The notes: a model not told the origin generated them from the letters alone. A DNA stretch of 32,277 nucleotides from Halobacteriales archaeon SW_8_68_21 (GCA_003023405.1 PXST01000045.1:1-32277), one strand, 5' to 3'. Positions 23,071 to 31,298 are shown, numbered from the stretch's first letter. Made by a program: numbers and translations.

Positions 23071-23207
23071 ATGTTTGTTATGGCAAGTTCAGCAGACGGT
23101 GAAGAACCAGAAATGGAATCTTCATTCGAACAGCTAGAATCCTTCAAGAAAAAAGTAGCTTAGATAATCGTGGCAATATCGATATAAATTTTGATTTTCT
23201 GGATCAG
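23071..23207 (+). other. 5' coding segment of the GHKL ATPase gene, out of frame by one base
   Basis: An ATG at 23071 (or 23080) opens a 30-codon frame, MASSADGEEPEMESSFEQLE then SFKKKVA, stopping at 23161. In the other frame, immediately overlapping, codons from 23152 to 23207 read SSLDNRGNIDINFDFLDQ and run straight into the annotated GHKL frame, but have no start codon. The two parts join if one base is read twice (or one A is restored) at the run of six A at 23149-23154. The joined protein would have the acidic N-terminus and first helix that GHKL ATPases need before the N box. So this is a broken gene, a programmed -1 frameshift or a homopolymer sequencing error. Confidence 0.6.
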
Positions 23208-25721
23208 GTGTCGAGTCAGTTGTATAGAAACCCTCGCAGAGCGGTCGAAGAACTGGTTTGTAACAGCTATGATGCTGGTGCGACAGAATGTGAGGTTATA
23301 TATCCCGAAGAGGAAGGGGACAGATTGTTTGTATTAGATAATGGTAGTGCGATGGATGACGAAGAGATGAACCGATTATGGGATATTGCAGATAGTCCAA
23401 AAAAAGAGTTAGAAAAGGATCCTAATGAAGATCGTATACAGAACGGGCGACAACAAATTGGAAAGTTTGGCATTGGTAAACTAGCTGCTTTCGCTGTAGG
23501 TAATGAACTCACGCACATTTCTACTATGGACGGTAGAACAAGAGTTGTTACGGTGGATAAGTCAGATATTAAGGACCGTAATTATGCTGACCCACCTAAG
23601 TGCGAAATATACGGGATGGATGAGGACGAGGCTAGACAGTATGTTGAAGAAGAGATCCTTCCAGATAATGTAACTAATCCTTGGGAAGAGGTTAGTGACG
23701 AATGGAATTCATGGACCCTTGCGATGGTAGATGAGATTAAGCCGTCAGTCGTTGAAGGTAGAACCTACTCATACCTTCTAAAACGGATGATCCGCACCGC
23801 GATTCCACTATCAACGAATTTCTCCGTCCAAGTCAACGGTGAGAGTATCGGCGAACGAAACCCTGATTCGGAAAAGCTGGCAAACCTAAAGATCGGTACA
23901 AATGATGAATTTCGCGAACATCTAGAGTCGGATCTTAAGCAAGCATGGGTGGACATTGACGAAGAAATTGACTCTGTGGATGAGGTCGAATCGGGTAGAT
24001 ATGAATGTGAGACTACCGAGGTCCAGAGCTATGAGGAGGGTCAGGAACCACGACTGGGCCTACAAGTTCCAAACTTAGGGCCTATTTCTGGGCAGGCTGC
24101 TATTTACGAGGATATACTAACCACGCCGAAGCGAGAAAAAAAGGATGTTCAGGACTATGGATATCGTATCTCAGTCCGAGGGAAGTTGGTGAATAGAGGT
24201 GAGCCGAATTTTGATACCCCGCAGAAATCATATAAATACTGGAGTCGTTTCCTAGCTACTGTTGAAATCCCTAACTTGGATGATGCTATTCTACTACAAA
24301 GAGACTCATTTGATGAATCAAAAATCGAGTCTCGTATCACACGAGAAGTTCTAGATAGCGTATTTAATTACCTGCGTGCCAAGGCCCGACATCAGCTAGA
24401 AGAGGAAAACCATGATCCGGGCACCTTTTTCAAACGTCTCAGTACCCTTTCACCACAAAAAGTACCTGAGGCGCTCCAGGGTCTGGTTGAGAATGATGAT
24501 GTACCCTTCCCGAGTGGAGGTTGGGATGACGTTGATGTGGAATTCAAGGCTTGCGGAACTGACGCTGATTTAGCTCACTACGAGTCAGAAGATCATGCCA
24601 TAATAATTAATACAGATCATACACTCCTGAACGCACTCAATGAGGAGAGTTTCCCTGACACGTCGCGTGAGGTAGTTGGAGAAGCTTTGGCTGGCCAACT
24701 TCTTGCTATTGGATATTTCAGACACAACAACGTCGATCCGAGCCTGATCGAGGGCGCAGTTGATATTATTGAAAATTCTGCCCGATCGGCAGCTAAACTA
24801 ATACAAGACCAACCGCAGTATTATGGAAATAAACTAACTACTACAGTACAGGAGGGTGACGATCCATTTGAGAAGGCTGTGGTTGATGCGTTTCTTAATT
24901 TAGGGTTGGATGTCGAACACTACGGCGCTTCGGATAAACCAGATGCTGTGGTAACGATATCACGTCCGGATCAGAATTTCAGAGTTGCTGTCGAAGCAAA
25001 AGGAGGGACCAGTACATCGGCTGATCATAAGGAAGTCAGTATTAGTACGATACACGAGCATGCTGAGGATTTTGAATGTCAACACTGCGTTGCAGTTTCT
25101 TCAGAAGAAATCTTCCAGCTACGTGGTGGCTCACCAGATGATGATAGTAGCCTAATTGAGCAAGTAAATTCCCATGAGGATGTCTCTATTATGACTGTCG
25201 ACATGCTTAAAGAGATGTTACGCCGACATCAACAGAACCCGTATGACTACACTCAACTAAAGAATATATTCAAATTGAACTCCCCGGACACTGATACGGA
25301 AGTTCAAATCAACCTCAAAAATGAGATCACGGGAGAAAATACAGGGAATGACCTTTTTGAACCTCGAGATGACGAGAACCGTCCTTTACTCGAAGTCTCT
25401 GATCTCCCCGAGTTAGTTCAGGCTTGGTGGCGGCAGATGCCGAGGAGTGAGAAGATGGTTCGAACAATATTAGAGGCAGCAAAGGAACAGCAAGACAATT
25501 TTGAGTCTAGAGGAGATCGTGGCCAGAGACCTCGTCTGGGTATGATATACAACACTGAGGAAATAATGAATGAAGGTATACAAGACCGTGATATTGAAGC
25601 TGTTCTCTCATCTGCCAGCCTGACAGGCCTTGCCACGCTTGGTGAGGACGGAAAGTATTACACTATCGAGCAATCTGTGGACGAAATTATGGACAAAATG
25701 GACGTGTCTGCCAGTCAATAG
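23208..25721 (+). CDS. MutL/MORC-like GHKL ATPase with C-terminal PD-(D/E)xK nuclease domain
   Basis: 837 residues from the GTG at 23208; the true N-terminus is probably upstream in another frame. The GHKL site is clear: N box AVEELVCNSYDAGATECEV (about 12-30), Mg/adenine loop LFVLDNGSAMDDEEM (40-54) and lid GRQQIGKFGIGKLAAFAVG (80-98). A transducer-like middle follows, ending in the Lys/Arg-rich QDYGYRISVRGKLVNRGEPN region and a helical stretch. Near 577-600, KPDAVVTISRPDQNFRVAVE then AKGG gives D-x(n)-E-x-K, a restriction-endonuclease-fold active site. The C-terminal 60 residues (GDRGQRPRLGMIYNTEEIMN on) may be a winged helix. GHKL proteins of this kind are described in restriction-modification contexts as relatives of eukaryotic MORC. 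The likely role is ATP-gated DNA clamping and cutting in phage or plasmid defence. Codons are AT-rich, unlike the neighbours. Confidence 0.8.
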   Translation: MSSQLYRNPRRAVEELVCNSYDAGATECEVIYPEEEGDRLFVLDNGSAMDDEEMNRLWDIADSPKKELEKDPNEDRIQNGRQQIGKFGIGKLAAFAVGNELTHISTMDGRTRVVTVDKSDIKDRNYADPPKCEIYGMDEDEARQYVEEEILPDNVTNPWEEVSDEWNSWTLAMVDEIKPSVVEGRTYSYLLKRMIRTAIPLSTNFSVQVNGESIGERNPDSEKLANLKIGTNDEFREHLESDLKQAWVDIDEEIDSVDEVESGRYECETTEVQSYEEGQEPRLGLQVPNLGPISGQAAIYEDILTTPKREKKDVQDYGYRISVRGKLVNRGEPNFDTPQKSYKYWSRFLATVEIPNLDDAILLQRDSFDESKIESRITREVLDSVFNYLRAKARHQLEEENHDPGTFFKRLSTLSPQKVPEALQGLVENDDVPFPSGGWDDVDVEFKACGTDADLAHYESEDHAIIINTDHTLLNALNEESFPDTSREVVGEALAGQLLAIGYFRHNNVDPSLIEGAVDIIENSARSAAKLIQDQPQYYGNKLTTTVQEGDDPFEKAVVDAFLNLGLDVEHYGASDKPDAVVTISRPDQNFRVAVEAKGGTSTSADHKEVSISTIHEHAEDFECQHCVAVSSEEIFQLRGGSPDDDSSLIEQVNSHEDVSIMTVDMLKEMLRRHQQNPYDYTQLKNIFKLNSPDTDTEVQINLKNEITGENTGNDLFEPRDDENRPLLEVSDLPELVQAWWRQMPRSEKMVRTILEAAKEQQDNFESRGDRGQRPRLGMIYNTEEIMNEGIQDRDIEAVLSSASLTGLATLGEDGKYYTIEQSVDEIMDKMDVSASQ

Positions 25722-25828
25722 TACATCCAGAGCAAGAAGTAAAGCTGGAAAAATATTTTAAATTGCTGTAGACAAACCACCACCTAACTTACTGGATCTC
25801 CCTCGGACAAGTGGTTCTTTATTAATAA

Positions 25829-26113
25829 CTAATCGTCAGAATTGCCTTCTGTAGCATTATTTTCAATAAATTCCCATTCAAGGGTGTCCGGGTCAACCCG
25901 CACCACACCAATGTTCATGCTGTTCTCGATTTCGTCGAGGATAACACGATCACGAACATGAGACTCCACGGAGAGTTCTTCGAGCCGCCATTCTTGCGTA
26001 TCTAACTCCGGAGGAACATCAGCTCCAGACACGATGTTCACCGATCGAAGTGTCCCGTACCGTTCCGACGTGACCTCCACTTTGATCGGGAGCTCGACGA
26101 GGTCACCGCTCAT
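25829..26113 (-). CDS. Small hypothetical protein
   Basis: 94 residues from the ATG at 26113 (MSGDLVELPIKVEVTSERYG). It is acidic and mixed alpha/beta: strands such as LVELPIKVEV and LRSVNIVSGA, a helix around SHVRDRVILDEIENSM, then GVVRVDPDTLEWEFIENN. No motif is recognised. An AT box (about 26139-26146 on the minus strand) lies 26-33 bases before the start, fitting a leaderless message and favouring 26113 over the in-frame start at 26134. It is divergent from the DNA methyltransferase gene. In this place a small regulator of the restriction-modification genes is possible, but nothing in the sequence shows it. Confidence 0.5.
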   Translation of the reverse strand: MSGDLVELPIKVEVTSERYGTLRSVNIVSGADVPPELDTQEWRLEELSVESHVRDRVILDEIENSMNIGVVRVDPDTLEWEFIENNATEGNSDD

Positions 26114-26238
26114 ACGTCGACTTCGGCGGTCCACGATATGAAATTTTCTCAGCGACAGCCGTCTCTCAGACGAGTCTCTCCCCTAACAGTTCTTCCAGTA
26201 CCAACGATTAAATACGGTTGAGGGGCACTCTCCGATAG

Positions 26239-27429
26239 ATGAGCCAGCAGGACCTGACCTATGTCGATCTGTTCGCGGGGGCTGGAGGGCTCTCCGTCGG
26301 CTTAGAGCGAGCCGGCTTCGAGCTCGTCCACGCCGTCGAGGTCGACGACGACGCCCGCACCTCGTTCGCGAACAATCGCGAGGGTCTGGAGCCGGAGGAG
26401 ATGACGCAGGACATCAGCGAGATCGACAACCAAGACATCACGGAAGTTGTCGGTCGCGACACCGTCGATCTCGTTGCCGGCGGGCCGCCCTGTCAGGGCT
26501 TCTCTGAAGTCGTCAGCCCGGACGGCAGTGACGACCGGAACCACCTCTTCGTGAACTTCATCTCGTGGGTGAACGAGCTGGACCCGAAGGCCGCGCTGTT
26601 CGAGAACGTCCGCGGGATGCAAAACACCGCGGACGGGAAGTTCTTCGACGCCGTCGAGGAGTCGTTCGACCAGATGGGCTACGATGTCACCCACCGCGTC
26701 GTGGAGGCCTCAGACTTCGGCGTTCCTCAGCACCGTCACCGACTCTTGGTCCTCGCGACGAAGAAGTCCGAAACCGAACTCCCCTTCGACGGCTTCGAGC
26801 TCGATCCCGTCGACGTTCCCGGCGTCATCGACGGGATCGGCGACCTTCCCGAAGTGGGTCCCGGGGAGACGAAGACCGAGTACGACACCGAGCCAGAGAC
26901 AGTTGTCCAGCGAGATCTCCGCGGCGATGTCGACGACCTCACCCACCATCAGGCCGCGAACCACTCTGACGACATGGTGGAGATGCTTTCACACATTTCT
27001 GACGGCGGAAATCGGACCGAGATTCCCGACGAGCTACAGCCGTCCTCGGGCTACCACAACTCCTACTCCCGACTGGATTCTGAGGAGCCCGCGGTCGCCA
27101 TCACGTCGAACATGTCAAAGCCGTCGAGCGCGCGATGTGTCCATCCGTTTCAGGACCGGGGGCTGACCCCGAGAGAGGGTGCCCGTCTCCAGACGTTCCC
27201 CGACTCCTACCAGTTTGAGGGTGCGCTCGGCGCGGTTCGCAAGCAGATCGGCAATGCCGTCCCGCCATACCTCGCCGAAGCAGTCGGATACTACCTCAAG
27301 CAGAGTGTCTACAATCAGCAACTCTCTGACGACGAGCGGGGTCGGATATACCAACTCCGGTGCGGCGGGATGCGTATCAGAGCTAATCTACAGTCTCATG
27401 GCCTGATATTAGAAATAAGTCCATACTAA
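26239..27429 (+). CDS. C5-cytosine-specific DNA methyltransferase
   Basis: 396 residues of the m5C methyltransferase (Dcm/HhaI) family, which transfers a methyl group from SAM to cytosine in a specific DNA sequence. Motif I is YVDLFAGAGGLSVGLERAGF, motif IV GGPPCQGFSEV with catalytic C85, motif VI FENVRGM, motif VIII VPQHRHRLLVLA, and motif X QIGNAVPPYLAEAVG. The target-recognition region is the acidic section between VIII and IX (about 165-300). A TATA-like TTAAATAC lies about 29 bases upstream. The last 40 residues after YLKQSVYNQQ look AT-richer and non-homologous, as if the 3' end had been joined to foreign sequence. With two nuclease-like genes downstream it probably provides self-protection. 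The recognition sequence cannot be read. Confidence 0.92.
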   Translation: MSQQDLTYVDLFAGAGGLSVGLERAGFELVHAVEVDDDARTSFANNREGLEPEEMTQDISEIDNQDITEVVGRDTVDLVAGGPPCQGFSEVVSPDGSDDRNHLFVNFISWVNELDPKAALFENVRGMQNTADGKFFDAVEESFDQMGYDVTHRVVEASDFGVPQHRHRLLVLATKKSETELPFDGFELDPVDVPGVIDGIGDLPEVGPGETKTEYDTEPETVVQRDLRGDVDDLTHHQAANHSDDMVEMLSHISDGGNRTEIPDELQPSSGYHNSYSRLDSEEPAVAITSNMSKPSSARCVHPFQDRGLTPREGARLQTFPDSYQFEGALGAVRKQIGNAVPPYLAEAVGYYLKQSVYNQQLSDDERGRIYQLRCGGMRIRANLQSHGLILEISPY

Positions 27430-27446
27430 TAGTAGAGAAGCGCAGT

Positions 27447-27899
27447 TTATATTCTCAGTTTTTGGAATGGACCAGGTCTGAACAGGCTCGCCACTGTCAA
27501 GAGGGTCAGCATTATCGCTACGATACCCAGTATTCTACCTGAAGACGGACCGGCTTCTGAAATAGTGGTGGATATATTTACTATTTCTACCATCGCAATA
27601 ATAAACGTGAACAACGCGATCCGCGTGTTTGTGTCGTTCTGAGCTTCTCTGAATTCTGAATCGCGTGCCACCTCAAACCCTTTTTGCGTGAGCTGATAGA
27701 CCCCTTCTCCGGAATTTTCGATGAGACCGTTGCGGTCGAGGAAGCGCACTGCCCCTTGAAATTCGGCTACTGACAGTGACCCAATCCTCTCTAATAGTGG
27801 ATGGGTCGTGTCAATATCCTGATCCCGGAGTCGGTAATACTTTCTCTCTAAATCCAGTTCGTAGAGGGTCCTAAGCACCACTTTCCAGTTTTGATCCAT
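27447..27899 (-). CDS. Winged-helix protein with two C-terminal membrane helices
   Basis: 150 residues from the ATG at 27899 (MDQNWKVVLRTLYELDLERK). The first 85 residues look like a winged helix: YRLRDQDIDTTHPLLERIGS, SVAEFQGAVRFLDRNGLIE and the wing GEGVYQLTQKGFEVA. Two hydrophobic segments follow: IALFTFIIAMVEIVNISTTI and ILGIVAIMLTLLTVASLF. A DNA-binding or sensor domain tethered to the membrane is implied; such wHTH-TM proteins are frequent in haloarchaeal defence and virus regions. An AT box near 27933-27944 and 13-base leader fit this start; an upstream in-frame TTG (27926) is less likely. It is tail-to-tail with the methyltransferase and divergent from the nuclease genes. Function is unknown. 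Confidence 0.6.
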   Translation of the reverse strand: MDQNWKVVLRTLYELDLERKYYRLRDQDIDTTHPLLERIGSLSVAEFQGAVRFLDRNGLIENSGEGVYQLTQKGFEVARDSEFREAQNDTNTRIALFTFIIAMVEIVNISTTISEAGPSSGRILGIVAIMLTLLTVASLFRPGPFQKLRI

Positions 27900-28028
27900 A
27901 GCTACAGGAACGTTTTCTTCTCTCAAATAATCTACGTATTATAACGAATCTAGGAGATTCAATTTGACTGATCCTATCCGTAATGCCAACTTTTCTAAGA
28001 GTGTCTGATAAGTGGATAGTATACTCAG

Positions 28029-29219
28029 ATGAGCAAATGGAGCGACGATCGTGCCGATCACGAAGACGAAGCGATCAAGACGTTTCTGACGACTCACTTC
28101 CCAACCCCTCCATTGGAGGATCAAGCCGATCTATCGGACTACAGTGGCTCAGAAGAGGATATCTCTGACGTTGAGCATGAGACGATCGACGCACTCCTCT
28201 CTGAGGCCGGCACACAGTTCACATCCTCAAAGGGGACGCTCGGACTTGCGATTGATTTCGTCGTCCTTGCCGAGGAGCTTGCCAATCACGACGACTGGCT
28301 CGCTGGCTTCGACCCGGATATCACCGTCGACGACATCCTCGGTCGGTACGAAAGCATGGCGAAGTCGTCGCTGACGCTGAAACGCGGCGATGTCCGTGAG
28401 GGGATTCGGACGTTCCACAACGAGCTGATCGAGCTGTTCCGTGAAGACTTGAATCGGACCAATTTCCCGAGTTCTCCGGGCCACCACACCGGCGAGTGGG
28501 AGCGATACGACGATATGCTCGAACTCGCGTTTCGACTGTCACGAAACGGTCGATACGTCGCCGCGCAGAAACTGTTCGACCTCGGATTGGAACGTCTGGA
28601 GTCGAGTGAATACGAGCGCCGGGACCCGCCATTCGAGGATCCCTTCCTGAAGGTCCTCCGTGACTACGAGCGGAAGGCACCCAACGAGCAGGGCGGCTCG
28701 GCGTATCAAGCGCTCTGCTACGGCTACGTCAAGGCTGAATGGCCACATCTCTCACTCCGCGCGAGCAAGGTCCGAACGGGCTCGTCACGCCAGCAGCGGT
28801 ACGGTGACATCGACGGCTACCACGGCCCGGACCTCATGATCTCAATCGAGGTCAAGGACCGGGTGATCGACGGCTCAAACGTCCGCGCTGAGCTCGGCAC
28901 GATGATGAAGGTCGCTGAGAACACGACCGCGATCGCCGTTGCGATCTGTACCGAGGTAGGTGCGGAGGCCCGCAAGACACTCGAAGAAGCTGGGGTCAGA
29001 GTTCTTGACGACACAGATCTTGAACGCCAGCTCCGACTGTGGGACTATCATAAGCAGAACCGCGCTCTCCACGGGATGGTCCACTTCTTCGCGAACATCG
29101 AAGAGAACCCTGACGGCGTTCAGCGATTACTGCGATTCGTTTCGAGCATCGATCCGAACAACCGCGTGCTTGATCATCTCGCTGACTCTGACGTACAGAC
29201 GGGGGCTGACGGAACATGA
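28029..29219 (+). CDS. PD-(D/E)xK restriction-endonuclease-like protein
   Basis: 396 residues. The catalytic motif is seen at about 260-277: RYGDIDGYHGPDLMISIEVK followed by D, giving a P-D-x(n)-E-V-K signature, with preceding RASKVRTGSSRQQ as a likely DNA-contact loop. N-terminal two thirds are helical (DFVVLAEELANHDDWLAGFD; YDDMLELAFRLSRNGRYVAA). The C-terminal part AIAVAICTEVGAEARKTLEE and GVRVLDDTDLERQLRLWDY is typical of nuclease-fold ends. The arrangement (helical domain, then D/ExK core) resembles some type II enzymes such as the SacI type, but I cannot confirm a family. Its stop overlaps the next gene's start (ATGA), so both are made together, and the C5 methyltransferase lies upstream across one opposite-strand gene. 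Likely the cutting part of a type II restriction-modification system. Confidence 0.7.
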   Translation: MSKWSDDRADHEDEAIKTFLTTHFPTPPLEDQADLSDYSGSEEDISDVEHETIDALLSEAGTQFTSSKGTLGLAIDFVVLAEELANHDDWLAGFDPDITVDDILGRYESMAKSSLTLKRGDVREGIRTFHNELIELFREDLNRTNFPSSPGHHTGEWERYDDMLELAFRLSRNGRYVAAQKLFDLGLERLESSEYERRDPPFEDPFLKVLRDYERKAPNEQGGSAYQALCYGYVKAEWPHLSLRASKVRTGSSRQQRYGDIDGYHGPDLMISIEVKDRVIDGSNVRAELGTMMKVAENTTAIAVAICTEVGAEARKTLEEAGVRVLDDTDLERQLRLWDYHKQNRALHGMVHFFANIEENPDGVQRLLRFVSSIDPNNRVLDHLADSDVQTGADGT

Positions 29220-29935
29220 AGCGGCCAGTGGTCCAAGAACGATTCGTCAACCCGGATGCGGAGCTCCCCTACGGACTCGAAGTCCCCCAAGTTGTAAACG
29301 CCATTGAGAGCTTCTACGAATACTGGCACCAGGTAAACGAGTGGCATCTCGAACAGGGGTATGGGCGGTTCCACGAGCAGTTCCGAGCGAACAACGCGAT
29401 TGGTGGATTCGTCAGTCACCGTCTGACGACTCGTTTTGTCGAAGAGTCGCCGGATTTCGTTCTCAACCGTCTCGACGACGGGTACCCAGACCTACTCTAC
29501 GACGGGACAGATTACGAGTGGCCCAACGATTACGCCATTAAGGATTCCGACAACGGTCCCGGATTAGAAGTCAAAGCGTCGAAAGGGAACACTTTCTATG
29601 CGCACCACAATGTCGAGGGCTGGCTCCTCGGAGTCCACTATCTTATAAACGCTCGAAGCGAGTCTACCACAGACGACGCACCTGCCCCGGATAACACACC
29701 ACCCATCAAAATTACACAGGTATTGTGCGCAGGTATGGATCATGATGATTGGGAGTACCGCGACGCCGAGGGTTCGAATCGGACGAACACCAGCGAACTG
29801 AAAGCACAAGTCGGGCTCCACGAGATGCGGAAGAACCCTATCATCGAAATGGAGCCAGCGATTACCGGTGAAGGCGATCTCCTACGAGAGTACAAACAGA
29901 CCCACGCCAAGTTCGATCCAGACTACTCAGTGTAA
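29216..29935 (+). CDS. Second PD-(D/E)xK nuclease-like protein, coupled to the first
   Basis: 239 residues. After an aromatic-rich helical start (VVNAIESFYEYWHQVNEWHL), the motif pair DGYPDLLYDG (about residue 90) and GPGLEVKASKGNTFYAHHNV (about 113-132) gives P-D-x(n)-E-V-K, the restriction-endonuclease fold. NNAIGGFVSHRLTTRFVEE earlier supplies the helix with a Glu that often assists the site. The rest (ITQVLCAGMDHDDWEYRDAE, KAQVGLHEMRKNPI) is not recognised. Translational overlap with the preceding nuclease-like gene suggests subunits of one enzyme, a nicking pair, or one protein for DNA specificity and one for cutting. Codon use is mid-GC, unlike the AT-rich GHKL module. Confidence 0.65.
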   Translation: MKRPVVQERFVNPDAELPYGLEVPQVVNAIESFYEYWHQVNEWHLEQGYGRFHEQFRANNAIGGFVSHRLTTRFVEESPDFVLNRLDDGYPDLLYDGTDYEWPNDYAIKDSDNGPGLEVKASKGNTFYAHHNVEGWLLGVHYLINARSESTTDDAPAPDNTPPIKITQVLCAGMDHDDWEYRDAEGSNRTNTSELKAQVGLHEMRKNPIIEMEPAITGEGDLLREYKQTHAKFDPDYSV

Positions 29936-30073
29936 CTAGACAGAAACTCTCACAGCGCTGTACACGCGACAGAAGGAAGCCGTTTCTCGTTACTGCTCAT
30001 GACTCCTTCTCTTGAACGGGTGTATAACTGCTGATAAATGTCACTGAAAGGAGAAAAAGTATTTACAAGGAGC

Positions 30074-30146
30074 GGGCCGGGCGCGATTTGAACACGCGAC
30101 CGACGGATTAAGAGTCCGTCGCTCTCCCTAACTGAGCTACCGGCCC
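30074..30146 (-). tRNA. tRNA-Lys (anticodon CTT)
   Basis: A complete 73-base cloverleaf on the minus strand, without encoded CCA. The acceptor is GGGCCGG/CCGGCCC, D stem GCTC/GAGC, anticodon stem ACGGA/TCCGT with loop CTCTTAA giving anticodon CTT (reads AAG), variable loop CGGTC and T arm GCGTG-TTCAAAT-CGCGC. A TATA-like TTTTACGA lies about 25-30 bases upstream near 30169-30176. Its 3' end faces the accessory island, a usual integration target, but no second copy of the 3' end was found to the left. Confidence 0.95.
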
Positions 30147-30310
30147 TCACGAGTTCGTACCGCCGTCATCGTAAAAGGCCTTTTCATTCGGTACCGATAC
30201 CGGTCGAGACGGTCCGGTCGAATTACACGGAATCGGCCCGTAGATCCCTCGATCGGGTCGCTCGAAGATTATGGGAACGATTATGAACTCCCGGGCAGTA
30301 TATCGGTCGT

Positions 30311-31297
30311 ATGTCAGACAACCGAATCAGCGATCGGATCGACCGTCGGACGCTCCTCCGCGGAGCGGCGGCCGCGGGAATCGTCGGCGTCGCGGGCTGC
30401 TCAGGCGACGGCAGCGACGGCGGCGACGGCGGCGACACGGACGTCGTCCGCTGGCACGCCGGCGGCACGGGCGGGACGTACTTCCCGCTGTCCGGCGAGT
30501 TCGAGGGGATCATCGAGGACACCACCGACTTCCCCATCGAGGTCTCCTCGACGGGCGCGTCGGTCGAAAACGTTGGCAGCTTGGGCAACGGCGACGCCGA
30601 CTTCGCGCTGATCCAGAACGACATCGCCTTCTTCGCCCGCAACGGCGAGGGACTCGACGCCTTCGAGGGCGAGCCGGTCGAGAACCTTCGCGGCGTCGCG
30701 ACGCTGTACCCGGAGACCATTCACGTTCTGATCAACCCCGAGGCTGACGTCAGTTCGCTGTCCGATCTTGAGGGGATGCGCGTCAACACGGGCGACCTCG
30801 GCAGCGGGACGCAGGTGAACGCGCTCCAGATACTCGAGTCGGCCGCGGGGCTCACCCCCGACGACTTCGACGAGCAGAACACCGACTTCACGCAGGCGTC
30901 CAACCAGCTCCGCGACGGCGACGTGGACGCGGCGTTCGTCGTCGGCGGCTGGCCCGTGGGCGCGGTTGAGGAGCTGGCGACGACCACGGACGTCCAGATC
31001 CTCAATCTGTCCGACGAGGAGCGGCAGGCCGCCCGCGACGACGCCTCGTGGTTCGCGGACGACACCATCCCCGGCGGCACCTACGACGGAATCGACGGTG
31101 ACGTCGACACCGTCTCCGTACAGGCGATGATCGCGACCCAGTCGGAGTTCTCCGCCGACACCGTCGAGGCGGTCACCGAAGCCATCTTCGAGAACCTCGG
31201 CCAGCTGTCGATCAAGACGGACTTCATCAGCGCCGACTCGGCGCAGGACGGCATGTCGATCGAGCTACACGAGGGCGCGGCCCGCTACTTCGAGTAG
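30311..31297 (+). CDS. TAXI-family TRAP transporter substrate-binding lipoprotein
   Basis: 328 residues. The N-terminus SDRIDRRTLLRGAAAAGIVG is a Tat signal with the twin Arg, followed by a lipobox VAGC (Cys30), so the protein is exported folded and lipid-anchored outside. A Gly/Asp-rich linker leads to the TAXI fold: WHAGGTGGTYFPLSGEFEGI, EVSSTGASVENVGSLGNGDA, DFALIQNDIAFFARNGEGLD, and RVNTGDLGSGTQVNALQILE are the ligand-site and hinge segments typical of the family. TAXI proteins deliver glutamate or other small carboxylates to a fused TRAP permease using the ion gradient. The DUF1850 gene follows after two bases and the permease gene after that. Ligand is unknown. Confidence 0.9.
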   Translation: MSDNRISDRIDRRTLLRGAAAAGIVGVAGCSGDGSDGGDGGDTDVVRWHAGGTGGTYFPLSGEFEGIIEDTTDFPIEVSSTGASVENVGSLGNGDADFALIQNDIAFFARNGEGLDAFEGEPVENLRGVATLYPETIHVLINPEADVSSLSDLEGMRVNTGDLGSGTQVNALQILESAAGLTPDDFDEQNTDFTQASNQLRDGDVDAAFVVGGWPVGAVEELATTTDVQILNLSDEERQAARDDASWFADDTIPGGTYDGIDGDVDTVSVQAMIATQSEFSADTVEAVTEAIFENLGQLSIKTDFISADSAQDGMSIELHEGAARYFE

Positions 31298-31298
31298 C

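Noticed and set aside
30074..30146. Attachment-site duplication of the tRNA-Lys 3' end at the left edge of the island
   Set aside because: I looked for a second copy of the 3' end (GGGCCGGGCGCG and the T-arm part) around 21-22.2 kb and saw none; a CCCGGCCGGG at about 21297 is too short and different.
30415..30440. Repeated GGCGACGG units
   Set aside because: This is the Gly/Asp-rich linker after the lipobox of the binding lipoprotein, normal for haloarchaeal lipoproteins.
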